Positions 16,975 through 24,545 of a stretch of DNA of 46,431 nucleotides are shown here, one piece after another. How positions within the stretch are numbered: position 1 is the stretch's first letter; each line of letters begins with the position of its first letter. A model generated the notes under the pieces. That model ran no database searches, was not told the origin of the DNA, and worked only from the letters and a program-made list of their open reading frames with translations. The DNA comes from Deltaproteobacteria bacterium (GTDB taxonomy: Bacteria > Desulfobacterota > Binatia > UBA9968). Position numbers and translations under genes: made by a program. The DNA lies in NCBI GenBank assembly GCA_005879605.1, contig VBKE01000296.1, positions 1 to 46,431 of the forward strand, written 5' to 3'.

Positions 16975-17748
16975 ATGCGCGAGCGATTTGTCGAGATCAA
17001 GACGGCCGGTGGAGTGATGGAGGCCTTTGTCACCCACCCGGAAGATAACCGACCATTTTCGGCCGTAATTATCTACATGGACATTTGGGGCGTGCGCGAG
17101 GAGCTTTACGATATCGCTCGGCGCGTGGGAGCGGTGGGGTACTACTGCATGGTCCCGGATTTTTATTATCGCCAGGGCAAAAGAATACATTTTGAATTCA
17201 GAAACGAGAAGAATCAGACCATCTCGATAAACCGGCTCGACGGCCAGGCACTCCGCGAGATACAAGCCCGGCCGAAACTCAGTAACAAAATGGTGATAGA
17301 CGATACCGGGGCAATCCTCGAATTCCTCAGAGGCGCCGAGCACGTGCGGCGCGGCGGCGTGGCAGCGATCGGGTATTGCATGGGTGGGCGTTATGTCATG
17401 TGCGTCGCGGGCACATACCCGGAACACTTCGTCGCTTCGGCGTCGTTGCACGGGACGACTCTCATTTCAGACCGAGACGACTCGCCGCACCTGTTGGCCG
17501 CCAAACTGCGCGGCGAATTTTACTGCGGCTTTGCCGAGCACGACTCGCACGCGCCGCTCCCAATGGTGCAGGAACTGGAGAAGCTCTTGAAGCCCTGCCA
17601 GGTGCAGTATCGATTCACCCTCCATCCCGGCGCGGAGCACGGCTACGCGCTACCCGACCGCGACGTCCACGACAAGCAGGCCACGGCGCGGGACTGGGAG
17701 ATGATCTTCGCGATGTTTCATCGGCAGATCCCGCCCTGCGGTGCTTGA
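16975..17748 (+). CDS. Dienelactone-hydrolase-family protein
   Basis: Alpha/beta hydrolase of 257 residues. The nucleophile elbow is GYCMGG with Cys135, the acid is Asp190 (AEHDSHAP) and the histidine is His222 (HPGAEHGYALPDRD). This gives the Cys-Asp-His triad of dienelactone hydrolases. The family opens lactone rings in modified ortho-cleavage of chloro- or hydroxy-aromatics, but many members hydrolyse other esters. The protein lacks a signal peptide. The leader 16880-16970 is AT-rich. An ABC transporter operon starts 124 nt downstream on the same strand. Confidence 0.92.
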   Translation: MRERFVEIKTAGGVMEAFVTHPEDNRPFSAVIIYMDIWGVREELYDIARRVGAVGYYCMVPDFYYRQGKRIHFEFRNEKNQTISINRLDGQALREIQARPKLSNKMVIDDTGAILEFLRGAEHVRRGGVAAIGYCMGGRYVMCVAGTYPEHFVASASLHGTTLISDRDDSPHLLAAKLRGEFYCGFAEHDSHAPLPMVQELEKLLKPCQVQYRFTLHPGAEHGYALPDRDVHDKQATARDWEMIFAMFHRQIPPCGA

Positions 17749-17820
17749 GCCGTCGCGTGGCATCGGGTGGTGCGTGCGAGTAGAACGATAATTTCGCGAA
17801 ACTGAACAACCACCCCCAAG

Positions 17821-17851
17821 TTGACACAAGTGCCCTTATATCGGATAAGGG
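17821..17851 (+). promoter_or_regulatory. Predicted sigma-70-type promoter with overlapping inverted repeat
   Basis: TTGACA at 17821-17826 is a perfect -35 box. Seventeen nucleotides later GATAAG (17844-17849) can serve as -10. A perfect 7-bp inverted repeat CCCTTAT / ATAAGGG (17833-17839, 17845-17851; 5-nt spacer) covers the spacer and -10, as an operator would. The ABC operon starts at 17873. Confidence 0.5.
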
Positions 17852-17872
17852 ACGCGTTCAGGCCGGCTGACC

Positions 17873-18643
17873 ATGGAAGCCATCGCCATCAAGGAACTTT
17901 CGAAGCTCTATCCCACCCGTGATGGCAGCGTGCACGCGCTCGAGCAGATCAGCTTCAGCGTGAGCGAGGGCGAGTTTGTCGCAGTCATCGGCCCATCCGG
18001 GTGCGGGAAGTCGACGCTCCTCAAGGTCCTCGCCGGCATCCTGCGTCCGTCCAAGGGCGAGGCGCGCCTTCGAGGCACTCCCATCACGGGGCCGCGACGT
18101 GACATCGGCGTGGTTTTCCAGTCGCCTGTCCTGCTCCCATGGCGCAGCGTGCTGGACAACGTGCTGCTGCCCATCGACGTGCAGCGCCTTGGCCGCGACC
18201 GGCATCTCAAGCTGGCGATGGACCTGTTGAGTCTGGTTGGGCTCGAAGGATTCGAGCGGCGCTACCCCTGGGAACTATCCGGAGGCATGCAGCAAAGGGT
18301 CGCGATCACGCGCGCGCTTATCCACGACCCGGCGATGCTGCTGATGGACGAGCCGTTCGGCGCGCTCGACGCGATGACGCGCGAGCAGATGAATCTGGAG
18401 CTTCAACGCGTCTGGCTCGAGCGGAAAAAGACCGTGCTCTTCATCACCCACTCAATCGCCGAGGCGGTCTTTCTTGCCGACCGGGTCCTTGTGTTGACGC
18501 CTCGTCCCGGTCGCCTCATGGAGGATGTGCAGGTAAAGATCCCGCGCCCGCGCGCGCTGGAAACCATGAACTTCCCCGAGTTCGGCGCTTACGTCCATTC
18601 GATTCGGGCGCGGTTCAACGCGAAGGGGGTGATCGACGCATGA
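17873..18643 (+). CDS. ABC transporter ATP-binding protein (nitrate/sulfonate/taurine type)
   Basis: Cytoplasmic ATPase of 256 residues: Walker A GPSGCGKST (40-48), Q-loop VFQSPVLLPW (Gln83), signature LSGGMQQR (135-142), Walker B LLMDEP with Glu160, and the switch His in ITHSIAEAV. The pattern is that of TauB/SsuB. Its stop overlaps the permease start as ATGA, so translation is coupled. It energises import through the membrane protein at 18640-19431 with the binding protein at 19428-20495. A predicted promoter with an operator-like repeat lies 22-52 nt upstream. Confidence 0.95.
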   Translation: MEAIAIKELSKLYPTRDGSVHALEQISFSVSEGEFVAVIGPSGCGKSTLLKVLAGILRPSKGEARLRGTPITGPRRDIGVVFQSPVLLPWRSVLDNVLLPIDVQRLGRDRHLKLAMDLLSLVGLEGFERRYPWELSGGMQQRVAITRALIHDPAMLLMDEPFGALDAMTREQMNLELQRVWLERKKTVLFITHSIAEAVFLADRVLVLTPRPGRLMEDVQVKIPRPRALETMNFPEFGAYVHSIRARFNAKGVIDA

Positions 18644-19431
18644 AAAGCATGCGGGACATCGCGCTCACGATCCTGCTTTTCTGCGCCTCGATCCTGGCGT
18701 GGGAGGGTATCGTGCGTATCTTCGAGGTGCCGACCTTCATCTTCCCGGCTCCCTCGAAAGTCGCCGCAGCGCTTTGGAACGGATTCGCGAGCGGGCTCTA
18801 TCAGAAGCACCTCTCCCACACGCTGCTCGAGACGCTGCTCGGATTCTTGTTGGGCTCGGCGCTCGGTTTTTTTCTGGGCGCGGCCGTGGCGCTGAACCGC
18901 TACGTCGAGTATTTCTTTTATCCGTACATCGTGATGTTCCAATCGCTTCCCAAAGTGGCGCTGGCGCCTTTGATCGTGGTCTGGTTCGGCCTCGGGCTCA
19001 AATCTCAGGTCGTCAACGCAGCGCTCGTCGCCTTCTTCCCGCTGCTCGTCAACACGATGGTCGGGCTCAAGTCGGCGGACGAGGATCGGGTGAACTTGAT
19101 GCGCTCGCTCGCCGCCAGCGATAGCCAGATCTTCTGGATGCTCAGGCTGCCGAATGCTCTTCCGTTCGTGATGGCCGGACTGGATGTCGCCATGATCTTT
19201 GCGCTGATCGGCGCCATCGTCGCCGAGTTCGTCGGGGCGCGGGCAGGGCTCGGCATGCTGATCCAGACCATGAATTTCAACATGGATGTCTCGGGACAGT
19301 TCTCGGTGCTGTTGATCCTCTCGATTGTCGGACTGTTGTTGAACCGCTGCATTCTTCTGCTCCGCCGACGAATCCTTTTCTGGGACCCCGCGGAAAAGGA
19401 ACGACTGGAGCAAGAAAGGATAGCCCTATGA
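18640..19431 (+). CDS. ABC transporter permease (TauC/SsuC type)
   Basis: A 263-residue inner-membrane permease with about six helices. It carries the EAA-loop signature around LMRSLAASDSQIFWMLRLPNALPFVMAGLDVA and ends with a basic tail. The start is the ATG at 18640, overlapping the ATPase stop; the open frame runs further upstream, but that part is antisense-like sequence within the ATPase gene. The downstream binding-protein gene starts inside its stop codon (ATGA). It should transport the same ligand as the binding protein, probably a small organic acid, sulfonate or aromatic. Confidence 0.94.
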   Translation: MKSMRDIALTILLFCASILAWEGIVRIFEVPTFIFPAPSKVAAALWNGFASGLYQKHLSHTLLETLLGFLLGSALGFFLGAAVALNRYVEYFFYPYIVMFQSLPKVALAPLIVVWFGLGLKSQVVNAALVAFFPLLVNTMVGLKSADEDRVNLMRSLAASDSQIFWMLRLPNALPFVMAGLDVAMIFALIGAIVAEFVGARAGLGMLIQTMNFNMDVSGQFSVLLILSIVGLLLNRCILLLRRRILFWDPAEKERLEQERIAL

Positions 19432-20495
19432 AACGAATAGTTGTCACACTCGTCGCGTGCTTGCTGGTCGCCGCCTCGTGCGCGACCGTTCGGGCTCAGA
19501 CGTCGAAGCTCCGAGTTGGCTTTTGCGCCCGCACGCTCTCCTCAGCCACTGCACCGTTTGCCATCGCCACCAAAATGGGCTGGTACAAGCAAGACGGCGT
19601 CGAGGTGGATCTGGTGGCATTGGCGGGCTCGGGGGATTGCGTCAAGACCACCGCCACCAGGGAGATTCCGTTCTCCCTGCCGAGCGTGGAGCCGCTTGCG
19701 GCCGCTCGCGCCCAGGGGGTGAAGGCAAAAATCTTTTACACCGCCTACCAGGGAAACATCTACGGGATTGCCGTGCCGGCTGACAGTCCCATCCAGAAGA
19801 TCACCGACCTCAAAGGAAAGACCGTCGGCGTCATCAGCATGGGTTCGGGCGGCGTGCCGGCCGCGAAGGCTCTAATCGCGACGGCAGGAATGAACCCGGA
19901 AAGCGACGTCAACATCGTGGTGGCGGGCGAGGGCGCGCAGACCGCAGCGATGCTCAGGAGCAAGCAGGTAGACGCGCTCAGCCAGTTCGACACGCAGTAC
20001 GCGATGGTCGAGAATGCCGGCGTCAAGCTGCGCCTGCTCGATACCAAAGAGATCGATCGCTATCCGTCCAACGGCTTTCTCGCACTGGAGGAGACGCTGA
20101 ACGCGCGCAGGAAGGACGCGATCGGTCTCGCGCGCGGCTATGCTAAAGGTACGATTTTCACGATCAACAATCCCGAGGCGGCTGTCCGCATCCTCTATGA
20201 GATCTTTCCAGAGCTCAAGCCGACCGGGAAGGATGAGGCCACGGCGGTAAGGGACGACACCAAGGTGCTGCAGGCACGCATCACAAACTGGAAGCTTGAG
20301 AAGGCGGGAGTGAAGCGCTGGGGCGAAAGTTCCGAGACTAACTACGCCGCGTACGCCGAATTTCTCCTCAAGTGGGGCGTGATTAAAGACAAAGTCGTCG
20401 CCAAGGATCTGATCACCAACGAGCTGATCGACGAGATCAATAAGTTCGACGCCGGCAAGATCGCCGCCGAGGCAAAAGCCTACAAGTCTCGGTAG
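19428..20495 (+). CDS. NMT1/THI5-like ABC transporter substrate-binding protein
   Basis: A 355-residue periplasmic binding protein. The signal peptide is MKRIVVTLVACLLVAASC followed by ATVRAQ, with a possible type I cleavage after RAQ. The NMT1 pattern reads LRVGFCARTLSSATAPFAIA, GWYKQDGVEVDLVALAGSGD and ITDLKGKTVGVISMGSGG. It is the third gene of the only complete transporter in the window. The ligand is unknown. A Cys in FCARTLSS replaces the usual hydrophobic or Pro residues near the binding cleft. A hairpin lies 3 nt after the stop. Confidence 0.93.
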   Translation: MKRIVVTLVACLLVAASCATVRAQTSKLRVGFCARTLSSATAPFAIATKMGWYKQDGVEVDLVALAGSGDCVKTTATREIPFSLPSVEPLAAARAQGVKAKIFYTAYQGNIYGIAVPADSPIQKITDLKGKTVGVISMGSGGVPAAKALIATAGMNPESDVNIVVAGEGAQTAAMLRSKQVDALSQFDTQYAMVENAGVKLRLLDTKEIDRYPSNGFLALEETLNARRKDAIGLARGYAKGTIFTINNPEAAVRILYEIFPELKPTGKDEATAVRDDTKVLQARITNWKLEKAGVKRWGESSETNYAAYAEFLLKWGVIKDKVVAKDLITNELIDEINKFDAGKIAAEAKAYKSR

Positions 20496-20497
20496 AC

Positions 20498-20516
20498 CCA
20501 CGGACTTACTCCGTGG
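20498..20516 (+). terminator. Hairpin between convergent genes, likely terminator
   Basis: Perfect 7-bp stem CCACGGA / TCCGTGG with loop CTTAC directly after the binding-protein stop codon, followed by CTTTGGG. The T-tract is weak, so termination efficiency is uncertain. Confidence 0.6.
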
Positions 20517-20532
20517 CTTTGGGCACTGCCTT

Positions 20533-21600
20533 TCAAACTTTCGGCGCCACCCGTTCTATGAAACGGCGCATCGACGCGCGCGCTTGAGCATCGGTCAGGC
20601 CGCCCAGCGCGAAGTTTCCAGCCAGATCTGTCAGATAGAGCCGCTCGCGCACGTATTCCAACTTCTCGCGCACCTCCTCCGCGCTGCCGACGAGCACGCG
20701 GCCCTGGGCCACCAGGTCCTCGAAGGTGAGATGACGCATCTGCGTGCGATGCCGTTCATGACTGCGGTATGACTCGGGATCGGGCATACCCGGCGTCAAG
20801 CTGTGCGCGTGGGTTGCCGCCGCGTTGTATTCGGCAAGTCCCTGGGCCGCGGCCGCGCGCGCCTCCGCGGAACTCTCACCGACGTACGCATGATACACGC
20901 CTAGCACGCGTGCCGTTGACGGGTCATGTCCCGCCTCCCTCCGCGCCTTGAAAAAAGCCTCCACCTTGAGACGAAGTTCTTCGACCTCATTCAGGAAAGG
21001 GATGAGCATCATGTGAAAACCATGCCGTCCCGATAGCTCGAAGGACTCCAGGGAGGTCGTCGCCGCCATCCAGACAGTGGGATGCGGCTCCTGCACCGGG
21101 CGCGGCCAGACTTCAACGCCACGGTATTCGTGAAAGCGGCCTTTATGATTCAGCACGGGCTCGCTCCAGGCCTTCAGAATCACCTCCAGGTTTTCCTGGA
21201 ACCGCTCGCGCAGCTCATCCAAGGGAATGCCGAATGTCAGAGCCTCCCATTTCACAAAGCCATGGCCGATGCCGAACTCGAGTCTTCCCAAGCTCAGACA
21301 GTCGAGCGTGGCATAATCCTCGGCGACCCGAAGCGGACTGTGGTATGGCAGCAGGATCACCGCGGTTCCGATGCGAATTTTGGTGGTTTTTTGTGCTATC
21401 GCAGCGCCGATGACTGGAGTGGCCGAAAAGAGACCGCCGAAGGAGTGAAAGTGGTGTTCGGCAAGCCAGACCGAATCGAACCCGAGCTGTTCTCCGTGCG
21501 CGATCTGCTCCACGACCGTGCGCAGGCGCTCGCTTCCTTCTGCCCGAGTGGCAGGCAGCGATGACGGCAAATAGAACAAACCGTAGCGCATGGCGGACAT
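20533..21600 (-). CDS. LLM-class flavin-dependent oxidoreductase
   Basis: A 355-residue luciferase-like monooxygenase: RYGLFYLPSSLP, FDSVWLAEHHFHSFGG, TTKIRIGTAVILLPYHSPLRVAEDYATLDCLS and RLEFGIGHGF, ending with the barrel C-terminus. It is expected to use FMNH2 and oxygen, possibly for ring opening, desulfonation or chain oxidation. ATG codons at 21600 and 21591 are both possible and neither has a good ribosome binding site. Convergent with the ABC operon, whose ligand could be its substrate. Confidence 0.91.
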   Translation of the reverse strand: MSAMRYGLFYLPSSLPATRAEGSERLRTVVEQIAHGEQLGFDSVWLAEHHFHSFGGLFSATPVIGAAIAQKTTKIRIGTAVILLPYHSPLRVAEDYATLDCLSLGRLEFGIGHGFVKWEALTFGIPLDELRERFQENLEVILKAWSEPVLNHKGRFHEYRGVEVWPRPVQEPHPTVWMAATTSLESFELSGRHGFHMMLIPFLNEVEELRLKVEAFFKARREAGHDPSTARVLGVYHAYVGESSAEARAAAAQGLAEYNAAATHAHSLTPGMPDPESYRSHERHRTQMRHLTFEDLVAQGRVLVGSAEEVREKLEYVRERLYLTDLAGNFALGGLTDAQARASMRRFIERVAPKV

Positions 21601-21769
21601 ATACGCGAGCGCATTGGGAATGACAAGGCGTGAGTGAATCAGGAAAAAGAATAAAGAGACATGGACGAAAGATGGAAAGGATGAAAGGGAAAATACGCGA
21701 GCGCGCCGTAGCGGCGTTCTGTTCCCGTTGGCGGACGTGGAGCAGTCTGAAGTTTTACTACAGCTCCCG

Positions 21770-22120
21770 TCAAACGGCGGCGGTGACTGAAGCCAGTTCT
21801 ACGCGAAGCGAAAAAGTGCGTTTCTCCGCTCGGCGGAGGGCGCCAACCACAACGGTTTGGCGTGAAAGCAATTTTCCTGTTTCGTCATGAACTTCCATGA
21901 GAATGGAGTACTCCAGCGCCTCCCCGTCTCCGGGATGATGGATCGTCCCCTCCACCAAGAGAGGACAGGTAGTCGGATTAGAGTGGGAATCGGCGCTGGC
22001 GGAACCGAACCTCAAAACGTGCCGGCAGATCGGACATGACACCGAGCTCTTGAGAATCGTCGCTTTGCAATGCGGGCAGGCGCGGGACTCGCCCGCAACC
22101 GGCGCGCGGTCCGCCTTCAT
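21770..22120 (-). CDS. Zinc-ribbon protein paired with bactofilin
   Basis: A 116-residue protein. An N-terminal zinc ribbon has Cys15, Cys18, Cys29 and Cys32 (CPHC...CPIC). The C-terminal part (about 50-116) is rich in beta strands (LLVEGTIHHPGDG, YSILMEVHDETGKLL) and may be a small beta-sandwich. Its ATG overlaps the bactofilin stop by 4 nt, so translation is coupled. It may be a bactofilin partner that binds or caps the filament. No known family name is certain. Confidence 0.8.
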   Translation of the reverse strand: MKADRAPVAGESRACPHCKATILKSSVSCPICRHVLRFGSASADSHSNPTTCPLLVEGTIHHPGDGEALEYSILMEVHDETGKLLSRQTVVVGALRRAEKRTFSLRVELASVTAAV

Positions 22121-22641
22121 ACGCCGGATCCGGTCTTCGCTTTCTCCTGCGAACGAACGCTGGTTAACTTGGCGCTGTCCGAGTCAGTCCAGCCAAACTC
22201 AACGTTGCCGCGCATGCGCGAACCGGCGGCCACGGTCAATATCTTCGCCTTGAGATCCCCGATGACCTGGCCGGACTCCAGAAGCTTGACCTCGGCATTG
22301 GCGACGACGTTTCCCTCCAATTCGCCTCCGATGGTGACGGTCTCGGCGTTGATCTTTGCCGTGAGATGGGCGCCCTTTTCGATATTCAAAATTCCCTTGA
22401 TATGGACATCACCTTTAAACTTTCCGGCAATTCGCACGTCGGCGTCACCTTCGATTTTCCCTTCTATGGTTACGCCGGGACCGAAAACGGATTCCTGATG
22501 ATGACCGTAAGCGGATTCCTGGCGATCTTTCGGTGAGCTTTCCCTCCGCGGGGGAATCGGGCTCACAGCGGCCGGTGTCGGCTGCGCCTCGTCCGTTTTT
22601 TCACTTTGCTCGTTTTGCGTGGGTTCTTTCCAAAGCGCCAT
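22117..22641 (-). CDS. Bactofilin (polymer-forming cytoskeletal protein)
   Basis: A 174-residue protein with a disordered Pro/Glu-rich N-terminus, then the bactofilin right-handed beta-helix: GPGVTIEGKIEGDADVRIAG, FKGDVHIKGILNIEKGAHL, KINAETVTIGGELEGNVVA, and GQVIGDLKAKILTVAAG. The family forms nucleotide-free filaments that place cell-wall enzymes and other envelope complexes. GGGAGG precedes the ATG. The tail runs on to FGWTDSDSAKLTSVRSQEK. It is coupled to the zinc-ribbon gene; no peptidase M23 gene is beside it, as is often found. Confidence 0.93.
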   Translation of the reverse strand: MALWKEPTQNEQSEKTDEAQPTPAAVSPIPPRRESSPKDRQESAYGHHQESVFGPGVTIEGKIEGDADVRIAGKFKGDVHIKGILNIEKGAHLTAKINAETVTIGGELEGNVVANAEVKLLESGQVIGDLKAKILTVAAGSRMRGNVEFGWTDSDSAKLTSVRSQEKAKTGSGV

Positions 22642-23065
22642 AAAAAACCTCCCTATGGTAGATTAAATAATTCCGTCGAAACAAAACTAACGATTTCTGT
22701 TATCTTTGAGGAAATCACGATGATGTTTCCGCAATGACGCAAAGCGAGTGCCAGTAGGTAGGCGATCGATATCGCTGGCGGTGAGGAAGAACGAAGCCTC
22801 CCGTGATTCACTTAAGTCGTCGCATAGACAGAGATTTTCCTAAAGCTTTGGGCCGGTGCCTCGCAGCACCCCGCACCCTATGAGCATGGTTGCTCTTTTC
22901 AAGATGCCAAGCAGACCGACGATCCGATTGTTCAAAACTGTCGGTTTCCGCCTAAACTTGTACTGAGCGCAGAAATAAAGGAACTCAGCCCGATGGCGGC
23001 CTGAATTTCGGCCCATTCCAAAATGGAAAAGGTAAAAACGAAACTAGGTTCGGCAAATCGAAGCG
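22642..23065. other. 424-bp gap without a recognisable gene
   Basis: Contains the bactofilin leader. No open frame or repeat family seen elsewhere was recognised. Translated pieces look non-coding. Confidence 0.45.
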
Positions 23066-24049
23066 TTACGGTTTCCAGCCGCTGGTCTTTAGCTCTTCGT
23101 TGGCTTTTTTCACGAAGCTCAAATCGAAGATGTCGCCGACTTTGATGTCGCGCTGCACTTTGGTAGTCCTTTTCATCGACTCGATCATCGATTGCAGCGT
23201 CTTGTCGTCGCTGAATCCTTCGCGCAGGATCAGCTTGGATTGGATATCATAGATGGAGCTGACCAGCTCCCGATCGGACATCCGCAAAGCGTCCAGCATG
23301 TATTTGATCGCCGGTTCGCGTTTGCTGGCGAAGAAATTGATTCCCTTCAAGCCGGCGCGGATCAACCGGAACATTTTGTCGGGATTTTGTTTGATCTTGT
23401 CGGCTGAGGTAGCCAACCCGCCCTCGATGAGATTGGCGTAATCACCCGCATTTGCCAGCTTAATAAAACCATCTCTTTGCGCCTTGATGCTCATCGCCGA
23501 ACTAAATAGCGTCGCCTGAATAGACTTGGTCTGTAGCGCCGGGAAGCGCACCTCATCACCTCCCATAACCACGAGATTGACGTCCTTTGCCGGATCGATG
23601 CCGTTTTTCCTCAGGATCTCCCGGGCGACCACGGCGAGCGAACCCTCAGGAGACATGACCCCGATGGTCTTCCCCCGCAGTTGAGCGATCGACTTGATAT
23701 CGGGCTGAGCGATGAGGTCCCAACTGGGCTTGTCTTGAAATATGGTGACGATTTTCACGGGAACGGCCCTTACGGCTGCCGCCAGAGCGCTGCCGGCGTT
23801 GGTGAAGATGTCGACCTCCCCGGCAAGGGTTGTCCTTATGGCGATCTCGCCGCGGATGCTGAGAAGCTGAACGTCGAGACCTTCTTCCTTCAAGTAGCCT
23901 TCCTTCTGCGCGATGATGAGACAGAACACGGAAGTGCCCATCGAAGGATAAGCGACGCGGACATTTTCGGCGGCGAGAGGAGAATCGACAGAGAGGAGCG
24001 AAAACATCAAGCCGACGAGAGAGAGTCGCGTAATTCTTTTATAGCGCAT
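23066..24049 (-). CDS. NMT1/THI5-like substrate-binding protein (orphan)
   Basis: A 327-residue exported protein. The signal peptide is RLSLVGLMFSLLSVDSPLAA. The NMT1 pattern follows: VRVAYPSMGTSVFCLIIAQKE, GYLKEEGLDVQLLSIRGEIA, and IAQLRGKTIGVMSPEGSLA. AAAGGAG precedes the ATG. It has no ABC partner genes: a large repeat-bearing gap lies upstream and the bactofilin unit downstream. Ligand unknown. Confidence 0.88.
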   Translation of the reverse strand: MRYKRITRLSLVGLMFSLLSVDSPLAAENVRVAYPSMGTSVFCLIIAQKEGYLKEEGLDVQLLSIRGEIAIRTTLAGEVDIFTNAGSALAAAVRAVPVKIVTIFQDKPSWDLIAQPDIKSIAQLRGKTIGVMSPEGSLAVVAREILRKNGIDPAKDVNLVVMGGDEVRFPALQTKSIQATLFSSAMSIKAQRDGFIKLANAGDYANLIEGGLATSADKIKQNPDKMFRLIRAGLKGINFFASKREPAIKYMLDALRMSDRELVSSIYDIQSKLILREGFSDDKTLQSMIESMKRTTKVQRDIKVGDIFDLSFVKKANEELKTSGWKP

Positions 24050-24545
24050 AAAAGCTCCTTTCCTCGAACCGCGAATGACGTCTTTTGTCGCTGCCGGTCA
24101 TACGAAGTCAAAGACAGAATCTACCCACAGGTCCTAAAACCGAACAGATTACCGCTTATTTAACTCGGTGGAAGCGGACGGTCAAATGGAGACCGTGCTC
24201 GGTGAACGTGGTCGTGGTTGGCGGTCAAGAGGTGCCGCTCCAACCTGACCGGCGGGGAAGGGGGCGATACCTAGTGTTCTGAACCAAAGTTCGTTAAATG
24301 AGTCATTCAGATCTTCGCCGTCATACCGGCGAAAGCCGGTATCCAGAAGTCTTTCAAATTCCTGGATTCCGGCTCGCGCTACCCCGGACTATGATCCGGG
24401 GTTGGCCGGAATGACACCAGAATTATTCAGCGAACTTCGGAGCCACCACACTAGCAAGGCTTTGGAAATGCTCAATCGGCCGGGTGGTAATGGCCAAGAT
24501 TCGAAGGGTGTTGCTTCTGATCGTACTCAACCTTGGCGCGAAGAT
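24050..24545. other. 496-bp gap containing a structured repeat element
   Basis: Separates the orphan binding protein from the carboxyltransferase-like gene. The 24320-24415 structured element lies here. No gene is supported outside it. Confidence 0.45.
24320..24415. repeat. Palindromic repeat element with multiple hairpins
   Basis: The ends GTCATACCGGC and GCCGGAATGAC are inverted repeats with one mismatch. Inside are the hairpins ACCGGC-gaaa-GCCGGT, TCCAG...CTGGA and a perfect 7-bp CCCCGGA-ctatga-TCCGGGG. It looks like a non-autonomous, REP/MITE-like element. A smaller relative with ATTCCCGC...GCGGGAATGAC is at 27342. Confidence 0.7.

Noticed and set aside
18139..19431. Longer form of the permease, 430 codons
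   Set aside because: The first 167 residues overlap the ATPase in another frame and are not membrane-like; the ATGA junction at 18640 gives the natural start.
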